A stretch of DNA of 54,621 nt from Legionella nautarum (GCF_001467895.1 NZ_LNYO01000010.1:1-54621); one strand, 5' to 3'. Positions 19,775 to 29,673 are shown, counted from the stretch's first letter. The notes: generated by a model from the letters alone, not told the origin. Numbers and translations are program-made.

Positions 19775-21199
19775 TTATTTGGTTGGGGCAATCATAGGAG
19801 CTGGTTGGTCAAGAACCCACACAGCTTGTACACCCACTAAATCGGCATGCGCATTAATGCTTGCATCAACATTATAAGTGCTAGTCGCCCCCACAGCATT
19901 AGTGCGGTTAATTCTGTAATGACCTGCAGAGAATAAATGAGTATAACCTAAATCGAAACCAATATTAGGTTGCAATTGATAATGCGCACCAACTGAAGCA
20001 GCCCAACGGTTAGTATCAGGGATACGGACATCTCTAAACTCATTTCTGGTCGGAGTTTCATCCCAACCACCACCTACTCTCAGCATTAATGTATCAGTCA
20101 GCTGATAATTAGCACCTAAAGCAAAACGCCAAACGTTCCGATAGTTTTCAGTCGTTGCAGAATTGACCAAAGTCTGAGCTAATTGAGGCGCGTAAGCAGC
20201 AACTCGTTGTAACTCCAGTGTCTTTAGCGAATTCCAACCGGTATAAACAGCAGAACCTAAAATGGCAAGTCTACTATTAATATCTTTGTAAATACTTAAG
20301 GTAGTTACATCGGGGAATATAACGTTGTTACTCGTTAGAGTATCACTCCAGAAGATTGCCTCACCATCAGCTGCTAATACTGCAGACGGTGTAAGAGTAG
20401 GTCCTAAGCTCGCTAAGCGACCTTGTAAACGGCTAAATCCGTTGAACCGATGTCTCATTTGAGATTGGTAGTTTAAACCAATACGAGTATGATCGTGTTG
20501 GAACAGCAACATACCACCTGCATGAAATCCCACACCATACGAATGCCCTTTATTGTAACTTAATGAATCCAGGAAGTAGGGTAAATTAAATTGCAAAAGT
20601 GAAGTAGGCGCACCAAGCACGCTATGGAATCTTACTCTAGCGTACTGGAGATCGATACCCAAACCTAAGGCAAAATGATCAGTCAATCGACCACCTATCT
20701 CAGGTGAGAGGTTAGCGGTAACTAGGTTACTTGTGGTCGCTGCATAACGTACAGGTCCTACACGATCCCACTGAGTGGCTAAACCAAAGGGCGCGACAAA
20801 ACTCAAACCAAAGGCCATATTTTGACCAAACGGTAAAGCATAATGAAATGATGGGATATAACCCATTTTACCACCGCTTAGGTTTGAAAATGTTTGCGTA
20901 TAACTTGGCAACCCTAAGGTTGAAAAAGTACTTGCACCAGATAGTTTTGCTGAAACAAACGCAGTTACTTCACCAGTCACCACCTCTTGCCGGTGAAGCA
21001 AAGAAAGACCCGCTGGGTTATACCAACCTGTTGACGCATCGGCAGCTTCCGCAGCAAGACCTGCTCCGTAATTACCAATTGCAGCCGGGCTACTTTCTGT
21101 GTACAGGGAAAAACTTCCTGCATTAGCGACACTATTTGCCATCATCGCTAAAACGGCTGCGCTAGCGATAGTTCTTATGGGTCTCTGCATGCTCTTCAC
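19775..21199 (-). CDS. FadL/OmpP1-family outer-membrane hydrophobic-compound transporter
   Basis: Outer-membrane beta-barrel for uptake of long-chain fatty acids or other hydrophobic molecules. 474 residues from GTG 21199 (AAGGAG six bases upstream) or 471 from ATG 21190 (GGAG eight bases upstream); both fit. The signal peptide ends ANSVANA before GSFSLYTESSPAAIGNYGAG, the typical FadL N-terminal plug. DASTGWYNPAGLSLL is the conserved NPAG motif. The rest is strand-rich and ends in a barrel strand followed by PAPMIAPTK. It is divergent from the fused lysC-lysA gene. Confidence 0.9.
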   Translation of the reverse strand: MKSMQRPIRTIASAAVLAMMANSVANAGSFSLYTESSPAAIGNYGAGLAAEAADASTGWYNPAGLSLLHRQEVVTGEVTAFVSAKLSGASTFSTLGLPSYTQTFSNLSGGKMGYIPSFHYALPFGQNMAFGLSFVAPFGLATQWDRVGPVRYAATTSNLVTANLSPEIGGRLTDHFALGLGIDLQYARVRFHSVLGAPTSLLQFNLPYFLDSLSYNKGHSYGVGFHAGGMLLFQHDHTRIGLNYQSQMRHRFNGFSRLQGRLASLGPTLTPSAVLAADGEAIFWSDTLTSNNVIFPDVTTLSIYKDINSRLAILGSAVYTGWNSLKTLELQRVAAYAPQLAQTLVNSATTENYRNVWRFALGANYQLTDTLMLRVGGGWDETPTRNEFRDVRIPDTNRWAASVGAHYQLQPNIGFDLGYTHLFSAGHYRINRTNAVGATSTYNVDASINAHADLVGVQAVWVLDQPAPMIAPTK

Positions 21200-21454
21200 T
21201 CCAGACTCCTTACCATTAAAAAATGCATCCCAGAATATTGCAAAAAAACAAACAGTGATAATAAATGAATTGGATAGCTTTTCAACTGATTATTAAAAAA
21301 AAATTGCTAATAAAATCATTGCAAACTCATATAAAATCCAACATGAAAACATTTAGATCATGATGGTCATTTAATACCGTTTTATTTTGGGATACTTGCT
21401 TGTAATTACTTTCTAGTCCGTGGTAATGTGTTCTTTTTTTGCTCGAGCTTTATC

Positions 21455-24016
21455 ATGCAACAAGTTGTAACTAAATTCGGGGGAACTAGCGTCTCTTCGC
21501 TGCAAACCTGGGAAAATATTGCTGCGATTACGCAACAACATATTGCTAGTGGCGTACAACCTATTATTGTCTGTTCCGCACTCACTCAAGCTTCAAATAA
21601 ACTAGAAAAAGCAATCGAGGCAGCACTTCTTAATCAACATCAAAATATAGAAGAAGAAATTACCCAAGGTTATCTGGATCTCGCTGAAGCCTTAAACGTT
21701 TCGGCAGAACTAATTAGTGTCGATTTAAATCAATTAAAGCAATGGCTCACCGGTATCGCTCTCTTAAAAGAAGCGCCTGCTAAAACTCGCGCACAAATTC
21801 TCAGTCTCGGCGAATTAATGATGACCCGCTTGGGACACGCTTTTATAGCCAATAAAGGAATTCACTGTCTATGGTTTGATGTACGCGAAGCCTTAGTTTC
21901 TACGCCGATTCCTGGTGGAGATACCGTGAACTATTTGGCTGCACGCTGTAATCCTGAGGCAAACCCTGCACTTAGGAAAAAATTGCTTGCCAGCGGTGCG
22001 CAAGTCATCATCACCCAGGGTTTTTTCGCAGCAAATCCACATGGCGATACCGTATTGCTAGGCCGAGGAGGCTCAGATACCTCAGCAGGTCTACTCGCCG
22101 CCTTGTTACAAGCCAGTGCTTGCGAAATTTGGACTGATGTCCCAGGAATTTATACCGCAAACCCCCATCAGTTACCCAATGCGCGTCTTCTGAAACAGCT
22201 AAATTACGATGAAGCCCAGGAAATTGCCACCATGGGTGCAAAAGTTTTACATCCTAATTGCATACCGCCGGTACGTAAGGCCGGAATTCCCATGGTCGTT
22301 AAATTCACTCGCCTGCCAGAACATTCTGGGACACGCATTTCAAAAGAGAGTGACGACAAAGCGCCTCCTATTAAATCCATCCAAGTCAAAAACAGTATTC
22401 TTTTGATTTCGATCGATACACTTAACATGTGGCAGCAAGTGGGTTTTCTAGCAGATATCTTCGCCGCGTTTAAATTGCATGGGTTTTCAGTTGACCTGCT
22501 CTCTTCCTCCGAATTTAACGTGACGCTCTCCTTGGATAGTAGTGCAAAACTTCGCGATCGTGCTTCCCTTGAAGCTTTATTAGCCGATCTAAATCGCTTC
22601 GGCCGGGCAAAACTCATTGAACCTTGTAGCGCTGTGAGCTTAGTAGGCCATCATATTCGCACGGTTCTGCCACAATTAGGTCCGACGCTTGAAGTGTTTG
22701 ATGCTCAGCAAATTTATCTTATGTCTTTAGCCTCCAATGACTTGAACCTAACCTTTGTAGTGGACGAGGGGCAAGCCGACAAATTATGCCAAAAACTGCA
22801 TGCGTTATTGATTGAAAATAATCCGCAGAGCTTTTATTACTCTAAAAGCTGGCAAGAAGAATTTGGCAATAACGGAGCAAAATCTAAGCCTTGGTGGGAA
22901 AATGAACAGAAGCGCTTGCTGGATCTGGCCAACACAAACTCGCCCTGCTATGTTTATCATCGCCAAACCCTAGCGACTAAAGCGCAGGAATTACTCGACT
23001 TAAAATCAGTCGACTCCTTATTTTATGCCATTAAAGCCAACCCCCATCCTGCCATTTTGCAAACTTTAGATGAAAAAGGGATTGGCTTTGAATGCGTTTC
23101 TATCGAAGAGCTACAGCATGTGATAACCCTGTTTCCAAATATCGATAAACAGCGAATCCTTTTCACACCTAATTTTGCGGCCAAAGACGAATATGCTTTT
23201 GCGCTCACTTTAGGCTGCTATGTGACGATTGATAATTTATATCCACTGGAAAATTGGCCTGAGCTCTTTAAAAACCAACGCATTTTACTGCGTATTGATC
23301 CAGGTAGCGGCGCTGGTCATCATAAATATGTCTGTACTGGTGGTAATGAATCAAAATTTGGTATACCACGCAGCGATATACCTCAACTTAGAGAGTTAGT
23401 AAAACAAAACCAAATTAAAGTCATTGGGTTACATGCACATTCCGGCTCCGGTATCTTAACGCCTGAGCTTTGGCAACAGACGGCAGCTATGCTGAGCTCC
23501 CTACTTCCTCATTTTCCTGAGGTGAGCATCATTAATTTAGGCGGCGGCTTAGGTATCGTTGAAAAACCCGGCCAGCAAGCACTCGATTTAGCAGCCTTGG
23601 ATGCCTCGCTGATGGCTGTCAAATCTAGTTTTGCCCATCTGTCCTTTTGGTTGGAACCAGGTCGTTTCTTTGTCGCTGAAAGCGGTGTTATTCTCGCTAA
23701 AGTGACTCAATGCAAAGAAAAAGGTAAAACACATTTTATAGGTATCGAAACAGGCATGAATACCTTGCTGCGCCCTGCTCTTTACGGCGCTTACCATGAA
23801 ATTGTCAATTTAAGCCGACTACACGATGAGAAAATAGGTTTTGCCCACATCGTGGGCCCCATTTGTGAATCTGGAGATACTTTAGGCTACGATCGACTGA
23901 TGCCTAAAACGCTGGAAAGAGATATTCTATTAATAGCGAATACCGGAGCTTACGGACATTGCATGAGTTCAAACTATAATCTCAGAGCTCCTGCACAAGA
24001 AATAGTAATGGATTAA
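21455..24016 (+). CDS. lysAC: Bifunctional aspartokinase / diaminopimelate decarboxylase
   Basis: Fuses the first and last enzymes of the diaminopimelate-lysine pathway. From ATG 21455 it has 853 residues. N-terminal aspartokinase (about 1-460): KFGGTSVSSLQTW, LLGRGGSDTSAGLLA, IWTDVPGIYTANPH and ACT domains. C-terminal decarboxylase (about 480-853): LFYAIKANPHPAIL carries the PLP lysine near residue 527, ANPHPAI, GLHAHSGSGI, NLGGGLGI, EPGRFFVAESG and the catalytic-site GPICESGDTLG. An alternative GTG start lies at 21428. The fusion is known in some gammaproteobacteria, so it is unusual but not new. The next gene follows after seven bases. Confidence 0.95.
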   Translation: MQQVVTKFGGTSVSSLQTWENIAAITQQHIASGVQPIIVCSALTQASNKLEKAIEAALLNQHQNIEEEITQGYLDLAEALNVSAELISVDLNQLKQWLTGIALLKEAPAKTRAQILSLGELMMTRLGHAFIANKGIHCLWFDVREALVSTPIPGGDTVNYLAARCNPEANPALRKKLLASGAQVIITQGFFAANPHGDTVLLGRGGSDTSAGLLAALLQASACEIWTDVPGIYTANPHQLPNARLLKQLNYDEAQEIATMGAKVLHPNCIPPVRKAGIPMVVKFTRLPEHSGTRISKESDDKAPPIKSIQVKNSILLISIDTLNMWQQVGFLADIFAAFKLHGFSVDLLSSSEFNVTLSLDSSAKLRDRASLEALLADLNRFGRAKLIEPCSAVSLVGHHIRTVLPQLGPTLEVFDAQQIYLMSLASNDLNLTFVVDEGQADKLCQKLHALLIENNPQSFYYSKSWQEEFGNNGAKSKPWWENEQKRLLDLANTNSPCYVYHRQTLATKAQELLDLKSVDSLFYAIKANPHPAILQTLDEKGIGFECVSIEELQHVITLFPNIDKQRILFTPNFAAKDEYAFALTLGCYVTIDNLYPLENWPELFKNQRILLRIDPGSGAGHHKYVCTGGNESKFGIPRSDIPQLRELVKQNQIKVIGLHAHSGSGILTPELWQQTAAMLSSLLPHFPEVSIINLGGGLGIVEKPGQQALDLAALDASLMAVKSSFAHLSFWLEPGRFFVAESGVILAKVTQCKEKGKTHFIGIETGMNTLLRPALYGAYHEIVNLSRLHDEKIGFAHIVGPICESGDTLGYDRLMPKTLERDILLIANTGAYGHCMSSNYNLRAPAQEIVMD

Positions 24017-24023
24017 TTAATTT

Positions 24024-27000
24024 ATGCTCAAGGACAGCCAACAACGCGCACAAGCCACGGATCCTCGTCGCTCGTTTATCGTGCAAGCGCCAGCAGGATC
24101 GGGAAAAACTGAGATTTTGACGCAACGTTATTTGCGGCTATTAGGGACGGTGAATGCGCCTGAACAAATTGTGGCGCTCACTTTTACTCGCAAAGCAGCC
24201 AGTGAAATGCGTGAACGCATTTTATTAGCCTTACAAAAAGTGGCTAAAGGAGCTAAAGCCAGCTCGCCACATCAGGAACAAACTTATCGTTATGCCGCCG
24301 AAGCGCTTGCGCGTTCGGAAAAGCTTGGCTGGCAATTATTGGATTATCCTGGGCGCTTACGCATCATTACTATCGATTCTTTGTGCCAAACAATTTGTCA
24401 TGCAATTCCTTTAGCCGAAAAACAAATCCCTTTCGCCGAAATCAGCGACAATCTTGACGTCCATTATAGGGCTGCTGCTAAAGCTTGCCTTGCGCATGCT
24501 GTTGCTGATGAAAACCTTCATATGCCCTTAAAACATTTGTTGGCGCATTTAGATAATCGTCAAGATCGACTACTAGAGCTATTCAGCGAATTACTTGCCA
24601 CCCGCGACCAATGGCTAGGCTCACTCTACTCAGCACGCGAACAAAATAAAGCTAATTATGAACAAATGCTCGCTTTTATTGAGCAACATGAGTTAACGCG
24701 CTTTCAACAAACGATTCCTTTGGAATTAGCTAGCGAATTGTGCTCACTCGCCAATCAGATGGCCTCTGTGGAATCCAATCCCGAGAATTCTCGTTATTGT
24801 TTACGTGATTGGGTCCGTTTTGATCAAATCAATCGCAAAATTGCCGCAGGGTTAGCTGCTCTACTGCTCACTTCGGAAGATAAATTAAGAAAGGGCTTTG
24901 ACCATCATGTTGGGCTAAAACGAGGAGCTTGCGAAGATGTTTTGTACAATAAACTGAAGTCAAACTCTAAAACACTGTTGCTCAAACTCGAGGAGACTCA
25001 GGGATTTCTTGATGCCTTAATCAAAATTAAAAATTTACCCTCCCCGCATTACAATCCCGAGCAATGGCAGGTTCTACAAGCTTTATTCATTTTACTTCCC
25101 TTATTAGTAGGCCATTTGCATTTAATTTTTTCTGAACAGAATGAAGTCGATTTTAGCGCGATTTCTCAACAAGCATTGCTAGCTTTAGGGGATGAGGAGC
25201 AACCCACTGACTTAGCCCTTTATCTCGATAATACGATTCAGCATTTGCTCATTGATGAATTTCAAGACACTTCAATTCAACAATTTCAATTGCTAGGTAA
25301 ACTAGTACAGGGTTGGCAGCCTGATGATGGGCGCACGTTATTTGTTGTGGGCGATCCCATGCAATCGATTTACCGTTTCCGGCAAGCAGAGGTAGGTCTT
25401 TTCTTAAAAGCGAAACAAACTGGAATTGGCCCCATTCATTTAGAGAGTTTAGAGTTATGCTGCAATTTTCGCTCAACCGCCACCATAGTCGATTGGGTTA
25501 ATCAGCAATTTAAAACCATTTTTCCCCAATATGACGATATTGAATCAGGAGCGATTTCTTTTCATCACTCAGTACATGTCCAAGTTGGGAGCAATAATAG
25601 CCACATTCAAGCCTGGCAATTTCCTAATCGCCGCCAAGAAGCTCAAGCGCTAGTCGCATTCATTGCCGAAGAATTAAAAACTTATCCCGACGATAAAATC
25701 GCTATTTTAGTGCGTTCCCGCAGCCAATTAAGAGAAATCGTTCATTTATTGCGTGCAGAAAACATTGCATTTCAAGGCGTTGAAATTGAGCTTTTAGCAA
25801 AACTTCCGCATTTGCGTGATCTCTGGTCCTTAGCCCAAGCCCTATTATTCCCTGCAAATCGCCTAGCCTGGCTTGCTTTATTGCGCAGTCCTTTCGGCGG
25901 TTTTTCGCTTGCCGACCTTCATTCGCTTGCTAATTTTGATCGCAAAAAATCGATTTATTACGCTTTATCGCAGCCACAATGCTTAACTCAACTCACAGAA
26001 GAGGGCCGTATTCGTGCGCAATTTATTTATGCAGTCATGCATGATGCGCTTGCTTGCCGCCATCAACAAAGCTTAGTGGATTGGATAGCACAAACGCTTA
26101 AAAATTTACATGGTGATAAAATCCTTGATGGCTTACAACTGGAAGATTTAGAACAATTCTGGTTATTACTCGAACGCTCTACCCCAGCAGGTCAACTCCC
26201 CGATTTTGACTATTTTAAAATTGAATTTGATAAACTTTATTCACAGCGCGTTAATCCTTCTCGCTTACAAGTGATGACCATTCATAAATCGAAGGGCTTA
26301 GAATTCGACAGTGTTATTTTGCCTGGCCTAAGCGCCAAATCGCAGACTAGTGATCAACCTCTGCTGCGTTGGTTGAAATTACCCAGTCAACAAAGGGAGG
26401 AGCTGCTACTCGTGTCCCCTATAAAAGCAGCTCACCAAGAACAATGTTTACTCTATAATTATCTCTGTAAATTAGATGCTGAAAAAGATCATTATGAGCT
26501 ACAACGCTTATTTTATGTTGCCGCAACCCGAGCTAAAAAACGTCTTTTTCTTTTTGATAATAATGAAAAAGAAAGCAAAGGCAGCTTCCGCAGTTTTTTA
26601 AAAAATCAAGAATTTTTAACACAAAATGAAGAAGAACTAGAAAATGAAGCTGAGCAATCTTTTTCTACAATCTATCGCTTACCCATCGATTTTTACCTAC
26701 ATCCTCCCCCAACTCCCGATTTTCAACCCCAAAATTCAATGCCAGTTATTTCTCATGGTATTGCAAGACAGCTTGGGATTGTTGCCCACGAATTACTACA
26801 ATGGATTTGCAACCATCACCCCTCTGACATTGAGGAATTACCCTGGGAAATGGTTGTCAAACAATTTAAAAGTTTAGGGTTTACTCAAGTGGAGCAGGAA
26901 GAAGCCTTTAACGAACTTCGCCGCCAAATCACTCATTTGTTCAGCGATCCCACTGGTCAATGGCTTAGTAAAGCGCAGCAAGAAGAACGCAACGAATATG

Positions 27001-27263
27001 AATTGCTGGTCAACGAACAAGGCTTGGTAAGCACAAAAATTATTGATCGCACATTTATAGACAATGGCATCCGCTGGATTATTGATTTTAAAACTGGCAA
27101 TGAAAGCGATATAACACAAAGGCAACATCATCAACAACTCACCCATTACGCGCAATTGTTAGCTAGCTATTCAACGGAACCTATCCATTGCGGTCTTTAC
27201 TATTTATCCACTGGTCATTGGGTTAGCTGGAAGTATGAAACGAAATTAGAAAAGATGGTTTAG
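24024..27263 (+). CDS. UvrD/AddA-type helicase-nuclease
   Basis: 1079-residue ATP-dependent DNA helicase with a C-terminal RecB-like nuclease. Helicase motifs: Walker A APAGSGKTE (22-30), VALTFTRKAASEMRERI, HLLIDEFQDTSIQQ near residue 410, VGDPMQSIYRFRQAEV, MTIHKSKGLEFDSVILPGL, LFYVAATRAKKRLFLF. Nuclease elements: GIVAHELLQW, IIDRTF, WIIDFKTGNE and QLTHYAQLL, all apparently intact. This arrangement is AddA-like. The usual partner AddB is not adjacent. It starts seven bases after lysAC and is probably cotranscribed with it. Confidence 0.9.
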   Translation: MLKDSQQRAQATDPRRSFIVQAPAGSGKTEILTQRYLRLLGTVNAPEQIVALTFTRKAASEMRERILLALQKVAKGAKASSPHQEQTYRYAAEALARSEKLGWQLLDYPGRLRIITIDSLCQTICHAIPLAEKQIPFAEISDNLDVHYRAAAKACLAHAVADENLHMPLKHLLAHLDNRQDRLLELFSELLATRDQWLGSLYSAREQNKANYEQMLAFIEQHELTRFQQTIPLELASELCSLANQMASVESNPENSRYCLRDWVRFDQINRKIAAGLAALLLTSEDKLRKGFDHHVGLKRGACEDVLYNKLKSNSKTLLLKLEETQGFLDALIKIKNLPSPHYNPEQWQVLQALFILLPLLVGHLHLIFSEQNEVDFSAISQQALLALGDEEQPTDLALYLDNTIQHLLIDEFQDTSIQQFQLLGKLVQGWQPDDGRTLFVVGDPMQSIYRFRQAEVGLFLKAKQTGIGPIHLESLELCCNFRSTATIVDWVNQQFKTIFPQYDDIESGAISFHHSVHVQVGSNNSHIQAWQFPNRRQEAQALVAFIAEELKTYPDDKIAILVRSRSQLREIVHLLRAENIAFQGVEIELLAKLPHLRDLWSLAQALLFPANRLAWLALLRSPFGGFSLADLHSLANFDRKKSIYYALSQPQCLTQLTEEGRIRAQFIYAVMHDALACRHQQSLVDWIAQTLKNLHGDKILDGLQLEDLEQFWLLLERSTPAGQLPDFDYFKIEFDKLYSQRVNPSRLQVMTIHKSKGLEFDSVILPGLSAKSQTSDQPLLRWLKLPSQQREELLLVSPIKAAHQEQCLLYNYLCKLDAEKDHYELQRLFYVAATRAKKRLFLFDNNEKESKGSFRSFLKNQEFLTQNEEELENEAEQSFSTIYRLPIDFYLHPPPTPDFQPQNSMPVISHGIARQLGIVAHELLQWICNHHPSDIEELPWEMVVKQFKSLGFTQVEQEEAFNELRRQITHLFSDPTGQWLSKAQQEERNEYELLVNEQGLVSTKIIDRTFIDNGIRWIIDFKTGNESDITQRQHHQQLTHYAQLLASYSTEPIHCGLYYLSTGHWVSWKYETKLEKMV

Positions 27264-27348
27264 CAAAAAATTGTTTTTAATTTTATTACTGTATTTCCGG
27301 GAAAATTTATGCTAATTTATTGCCCCATTTAACTATTAAAAAAACAAA

Positions 27349-27933
27349 ATGATCAATGAATTAATTAAAGACCTGCATAATAATCTCGTTGGTATTCCGT
27401 ATCTATTAAATGAGGGAAAATTTGTAGAAGCTGAAAAAGAATTAGCTGTAGCGGCAAAAAATTTACAGGAGCTTATGGACTACAGTTTGTTCCTACCAGC
27501 TTATGAAGAAAAAGCACAAAGCTTTCTCGAAAATTTTGTAGAGTTATCCATGAGAATGGCTTTCTTATCAACCGACCGTTTAATTGGTGCTTATGATGAA
27601 GCGGTTGCTTGCAATGATACAATTAAAGCAGCTAATCTGCTGCAACAAATAAAAAATAAGCTAACCTTTATGCGGGAAGCTTATGCAGATGCTTTAAAAG
27701 ATGGCCGAGGTCAAACTGCTGCATTTATCGATTTTAGTACAGACTTTCCCCGTCTTCTTGCCTGCTTAAAAAAATCTGAAGAGAAAGCTGTAGTTCAACA
27801 TATGTGTAACAATTTTGAAAACGCAATGAATTTCCAATATGGACAGCATCAGTTTTTCTCCCTAACCAGATCTTCTGAAGAGTTTCAAGCAAATTTAATC
27901 CCAATGAGATCCGACTCTGAATTTGAACCATGA
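27349..27933 (+). CDS. Hypothetical helical protein, effector-like (194 aa)
   Basis: Not recognised. 194 residues, predicted nearly all helical, with heptad-like segments (LVGIPYLLNEGKFVEAEKEL; NLLQQIKNKLTFMREAYADA). No signal peptide or membrane segment. The C terminus is acidic and serine-rich (LTRSSEEFQANLIPMRSDSE), compatible with a type IV translocation signal. No clear Shine-Dalgarno is seen before the ATG. It begins the effector-like island. Confidence 0.6.
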   Translation: MINELIKDLHNNLVGIPYLLNEGKFVEAEKELAVAAKNLQELMDYSLFLPAYEEKAQSFLENFVELSMRMAFLSTDRLIGAYDEAVACNDTIKAANLLQQIKNKLTFMREAYADALKDGRGQTAAFIDFSTDFPRLLACLKKSEEKAVVQHMCNNFENAMNFQYGQHQFFSLTRSSEEFQANLIPMRSDSEFEP

Positions 27934-27969
27934 GAAGTAAATAGGTAATAAATTCTTTTTAGGAGTTAT

Positions 27970-28009
27970 TTGTAAATTAATTTACAAGTTTGATATATTT
28001 TTGTACAAT
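27970..28009 (+). promoter_or_regulatory. Promoter overlapping a perfect 18-bp palindromic operator
   Basis: TTGTAAATTAATTTACAA (27970-27987) is a perfect palindrome. Its right arm contains TTTACA (27981-27986), which acts as a -35 box 17 bases from TACAAT (28004-28009), and the GTG start of the next gene lies 34 bases further on. A dimeric repressor bound here would block RNA polymerase. Confidence 0.6.
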
Positions 28010-28043
28010 ATAGCCACACAAATAATTCCGGCAAAAAAAGATT

Positions 28044-28886
28044 GTGAAAGAACGACGAACAGTAGATTTGATTGAAGTTATAAAAGCTGAGCAAGAATTT
28101 GCTGATGAAACCCAATGTTTTGATACAGCAAAGATGTTATTAAAATTAGTCGTACCGGAGATAGACAAACCTTCTGATAAATTGAGAATTGGATACTCGC
28201 AGTTAGTGCCTAAAAATAATCAGGATATTGCGAGTGATCAAACTTATTACCAGCTTTTAAACCTTAATGAAAATGACCCTCATTTTCATAGTCTCTTTGG
28301 CAATAAAATATTTACTCAACTATTTGAACCCTCAACGGAAGCTTTGCAGCAGCTTTACAACTTTAAGATAAAAATAAAATGTAGCGACCCTTTAATGAAA
28401 AGAGATCAGCGATGTATTCAACTTCATGATTTTATTATTGAAAAAGTATCAGATGGAAAAACAACTTACTGGCGTCTCTATCAATCCTGGCTGATGATTT
28501 ATAGCTTGCATGAATGGCTAGGTATAAGCGAGGGGATATTTAATAGACCAGAATTTCAAAAGAACCAAACGGTTGTAATGAATACTAAGTTATTTAATTT
28601 GTATGGCCAGGGGCAAGCGATAACTGATCTTGAACAAGTAAAATCGGTTATCAAAGAACTCATGACTGCATGTTTGAATTTTGACTATGCTCGAATCCAT
28701 CGCAAAATGATTTTAAGTGATCCTGATCATCAATACAAAACACATTTTGCTTCAGTCGCTATGTATGATATTACCGAAAACGCTTTAGCCTTTACAGCTA
28801 AGGAGCCTACTCAATCCCCTCCGGTAAAAACAGAGGTTGCAGAACACGACGATAAGTCAGCTCTAGAGTATTTAAGGAGCCTATAA
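28044..28886 (+). CDS. Hypothetical protein, effector-like (280 aa)
   Basis: Not recognised. It starts at GTG 28044 (MKERRTVDLIEVIKAEQE). It is soluble, with no signal peptide, a cysteine-poor mixed alpha/beta composition and a C-terminal disordered stretch (AKEPTQSPPVKTEVAEHDDK) before SALEYLRSL. It follows a clear promoter with a palindromic operator and precedes the methyltransferase gene by 37 bases on the same strand, so the two may form an operon. Confidence 0.6.
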   Translation: MKERRTVDLIEVIKAEQEFADETQCFDTAKMLLKLVVPEIDKPSDKLRIGYSQLVPKNNQDIASDQTYYQLLNLNENDPHFHSLFGNKIFTQLFEPSTEALQQLYNFKIKIKCSDPLMKRDQRCIQLHDFIIEKVSDGKTTYWRLYQSWLMIYSLHEWLGISEGIFNRPEFQKNQTVVMNTKLFNLYGQGQAITDLEQVKSVIKELMTACLNFDYARIHRKMILSDPDHQYKTHFASVAMYDITENALAFTAKEPTQSPPVKTEVAEHDDKSALEYLRSL

Positions 28887-28923
28887 TACTATGTTAATGG
28901 TTCCTAAAACACTGTGACGGCTA

Positions 28924-29673
28924 ATGTTCTACTTTATTATCGCCCTACCTTTTTTATTTGTTATCTTAAAACTTCTACTAACCAATATACTGGTTCCCCA
29001 TTTCAAGAGAAAAGAGCAAAAAAGACAATTAAGTCAGAGGGCTGATTGGCCAAACATAGAAAAAAAGATAGATATTTTGGAGGCAGTTTATAAAAAAGTT
29101 CATGCGAAATCTTCTTCGATAAGGTATCGATTATTGCATTTGATTCAAAATAAAGAGTTTATTTATGGAGAAATCGATTTTTTGTCGTTTTATACCATTC
29201 TTGAACGAAGCTCTCCTTCCACGCAAGATATCTTTTATGATTTAGGTTCTGGGTCAGGAAAAGCAGTATTGAGCGCCCTATTATTTTTTAATGTTAACAA
29301 ATCCATTGGTATTGAGTTGTTACCTCCCCTGTATGAACAATCGAATGCACAGCTAAAAAAAGCAATTCAACGATTTCAACAACCTAATGCTGAGAAAGAA
29401 TACCTAACTCAAATGGAGCGCATTCAGTTTATCAAGGACAGTTTTTTGCATTACGATTTTAGTGATGCCGATATCCTTTACGTGGCAGCCACTTGTCTTA
29501 GTGAGGTTACCTGGAATGAATTAATTTCAAAGATGGTCCATCTAAAACCAGGGAGCCGAATTATTATAACCACGAGAACTATCGATCACGAACAATTTGA
29601 GCCCATTTATCAGGGCGTAGAGTTAATGAGTTGGGGACTGTGTTCAATTAGAATATATAAAATCAAACACTAA
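28924..29673 (+). CDS. DOT1-like SAM-dependent methyltransferase
   Basis: 249 residues. An N-terminal hydrophobic helix (residues about 2-24) is followed by a Rossmann methyltransferase. SAM-binding motif I is FYDLGSGSGKAVLSA, then SIGIELLPPLYEQS (the acidic residue for the ribose), then IQFIKDSFLHYDFSDADILY and HLKPGSRIIITT. The order and wording follow the DOT1 histone-lysine methyltransferase core (DLGSGxGxV, GIE, DFL, F/Y-x-N region) rather than small-molecule enzymes. Here the DOT1 NN(F) segment is VAATCLSE. The protein substrate is unknown. Its end overlaps the convergent DUF1189 gene by 11 bases. Confidence 0.75.
   Translation: MFYFIIALPFLFVILKLLLTNILVPHFKRKEQKRQLSQRADWPNIEKKIDILEAVYKKVHAKSSSIRYRLLHLIQNKEFIYGEIDFLSFYTILERSSPSTQDIFYDLGSGSGKAVLSALLFFNVNKSIGIELLPPLYEQSNAQLKKAIQRFQQPNAEKEYLTQMERIQFIKDSFLHYDFSDADILYVAATCLSEVTWNELISKMVHLKPGSRIIITTRTIDHEQFEPIYQGVELMSWGLCSIRIYKIKH

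Noticed and set aside
20731-21296. Plus-strand ORFs of 131 and 65 codons
   Set aside because: Antisense to the FadL-like gene; they lack ribosome-binding sites and recognisable domains.
22011-22617. ORFs opposite the fused lysC-lysA gene
   Set aside because: Shadows of the kinase domain, with no independent support.
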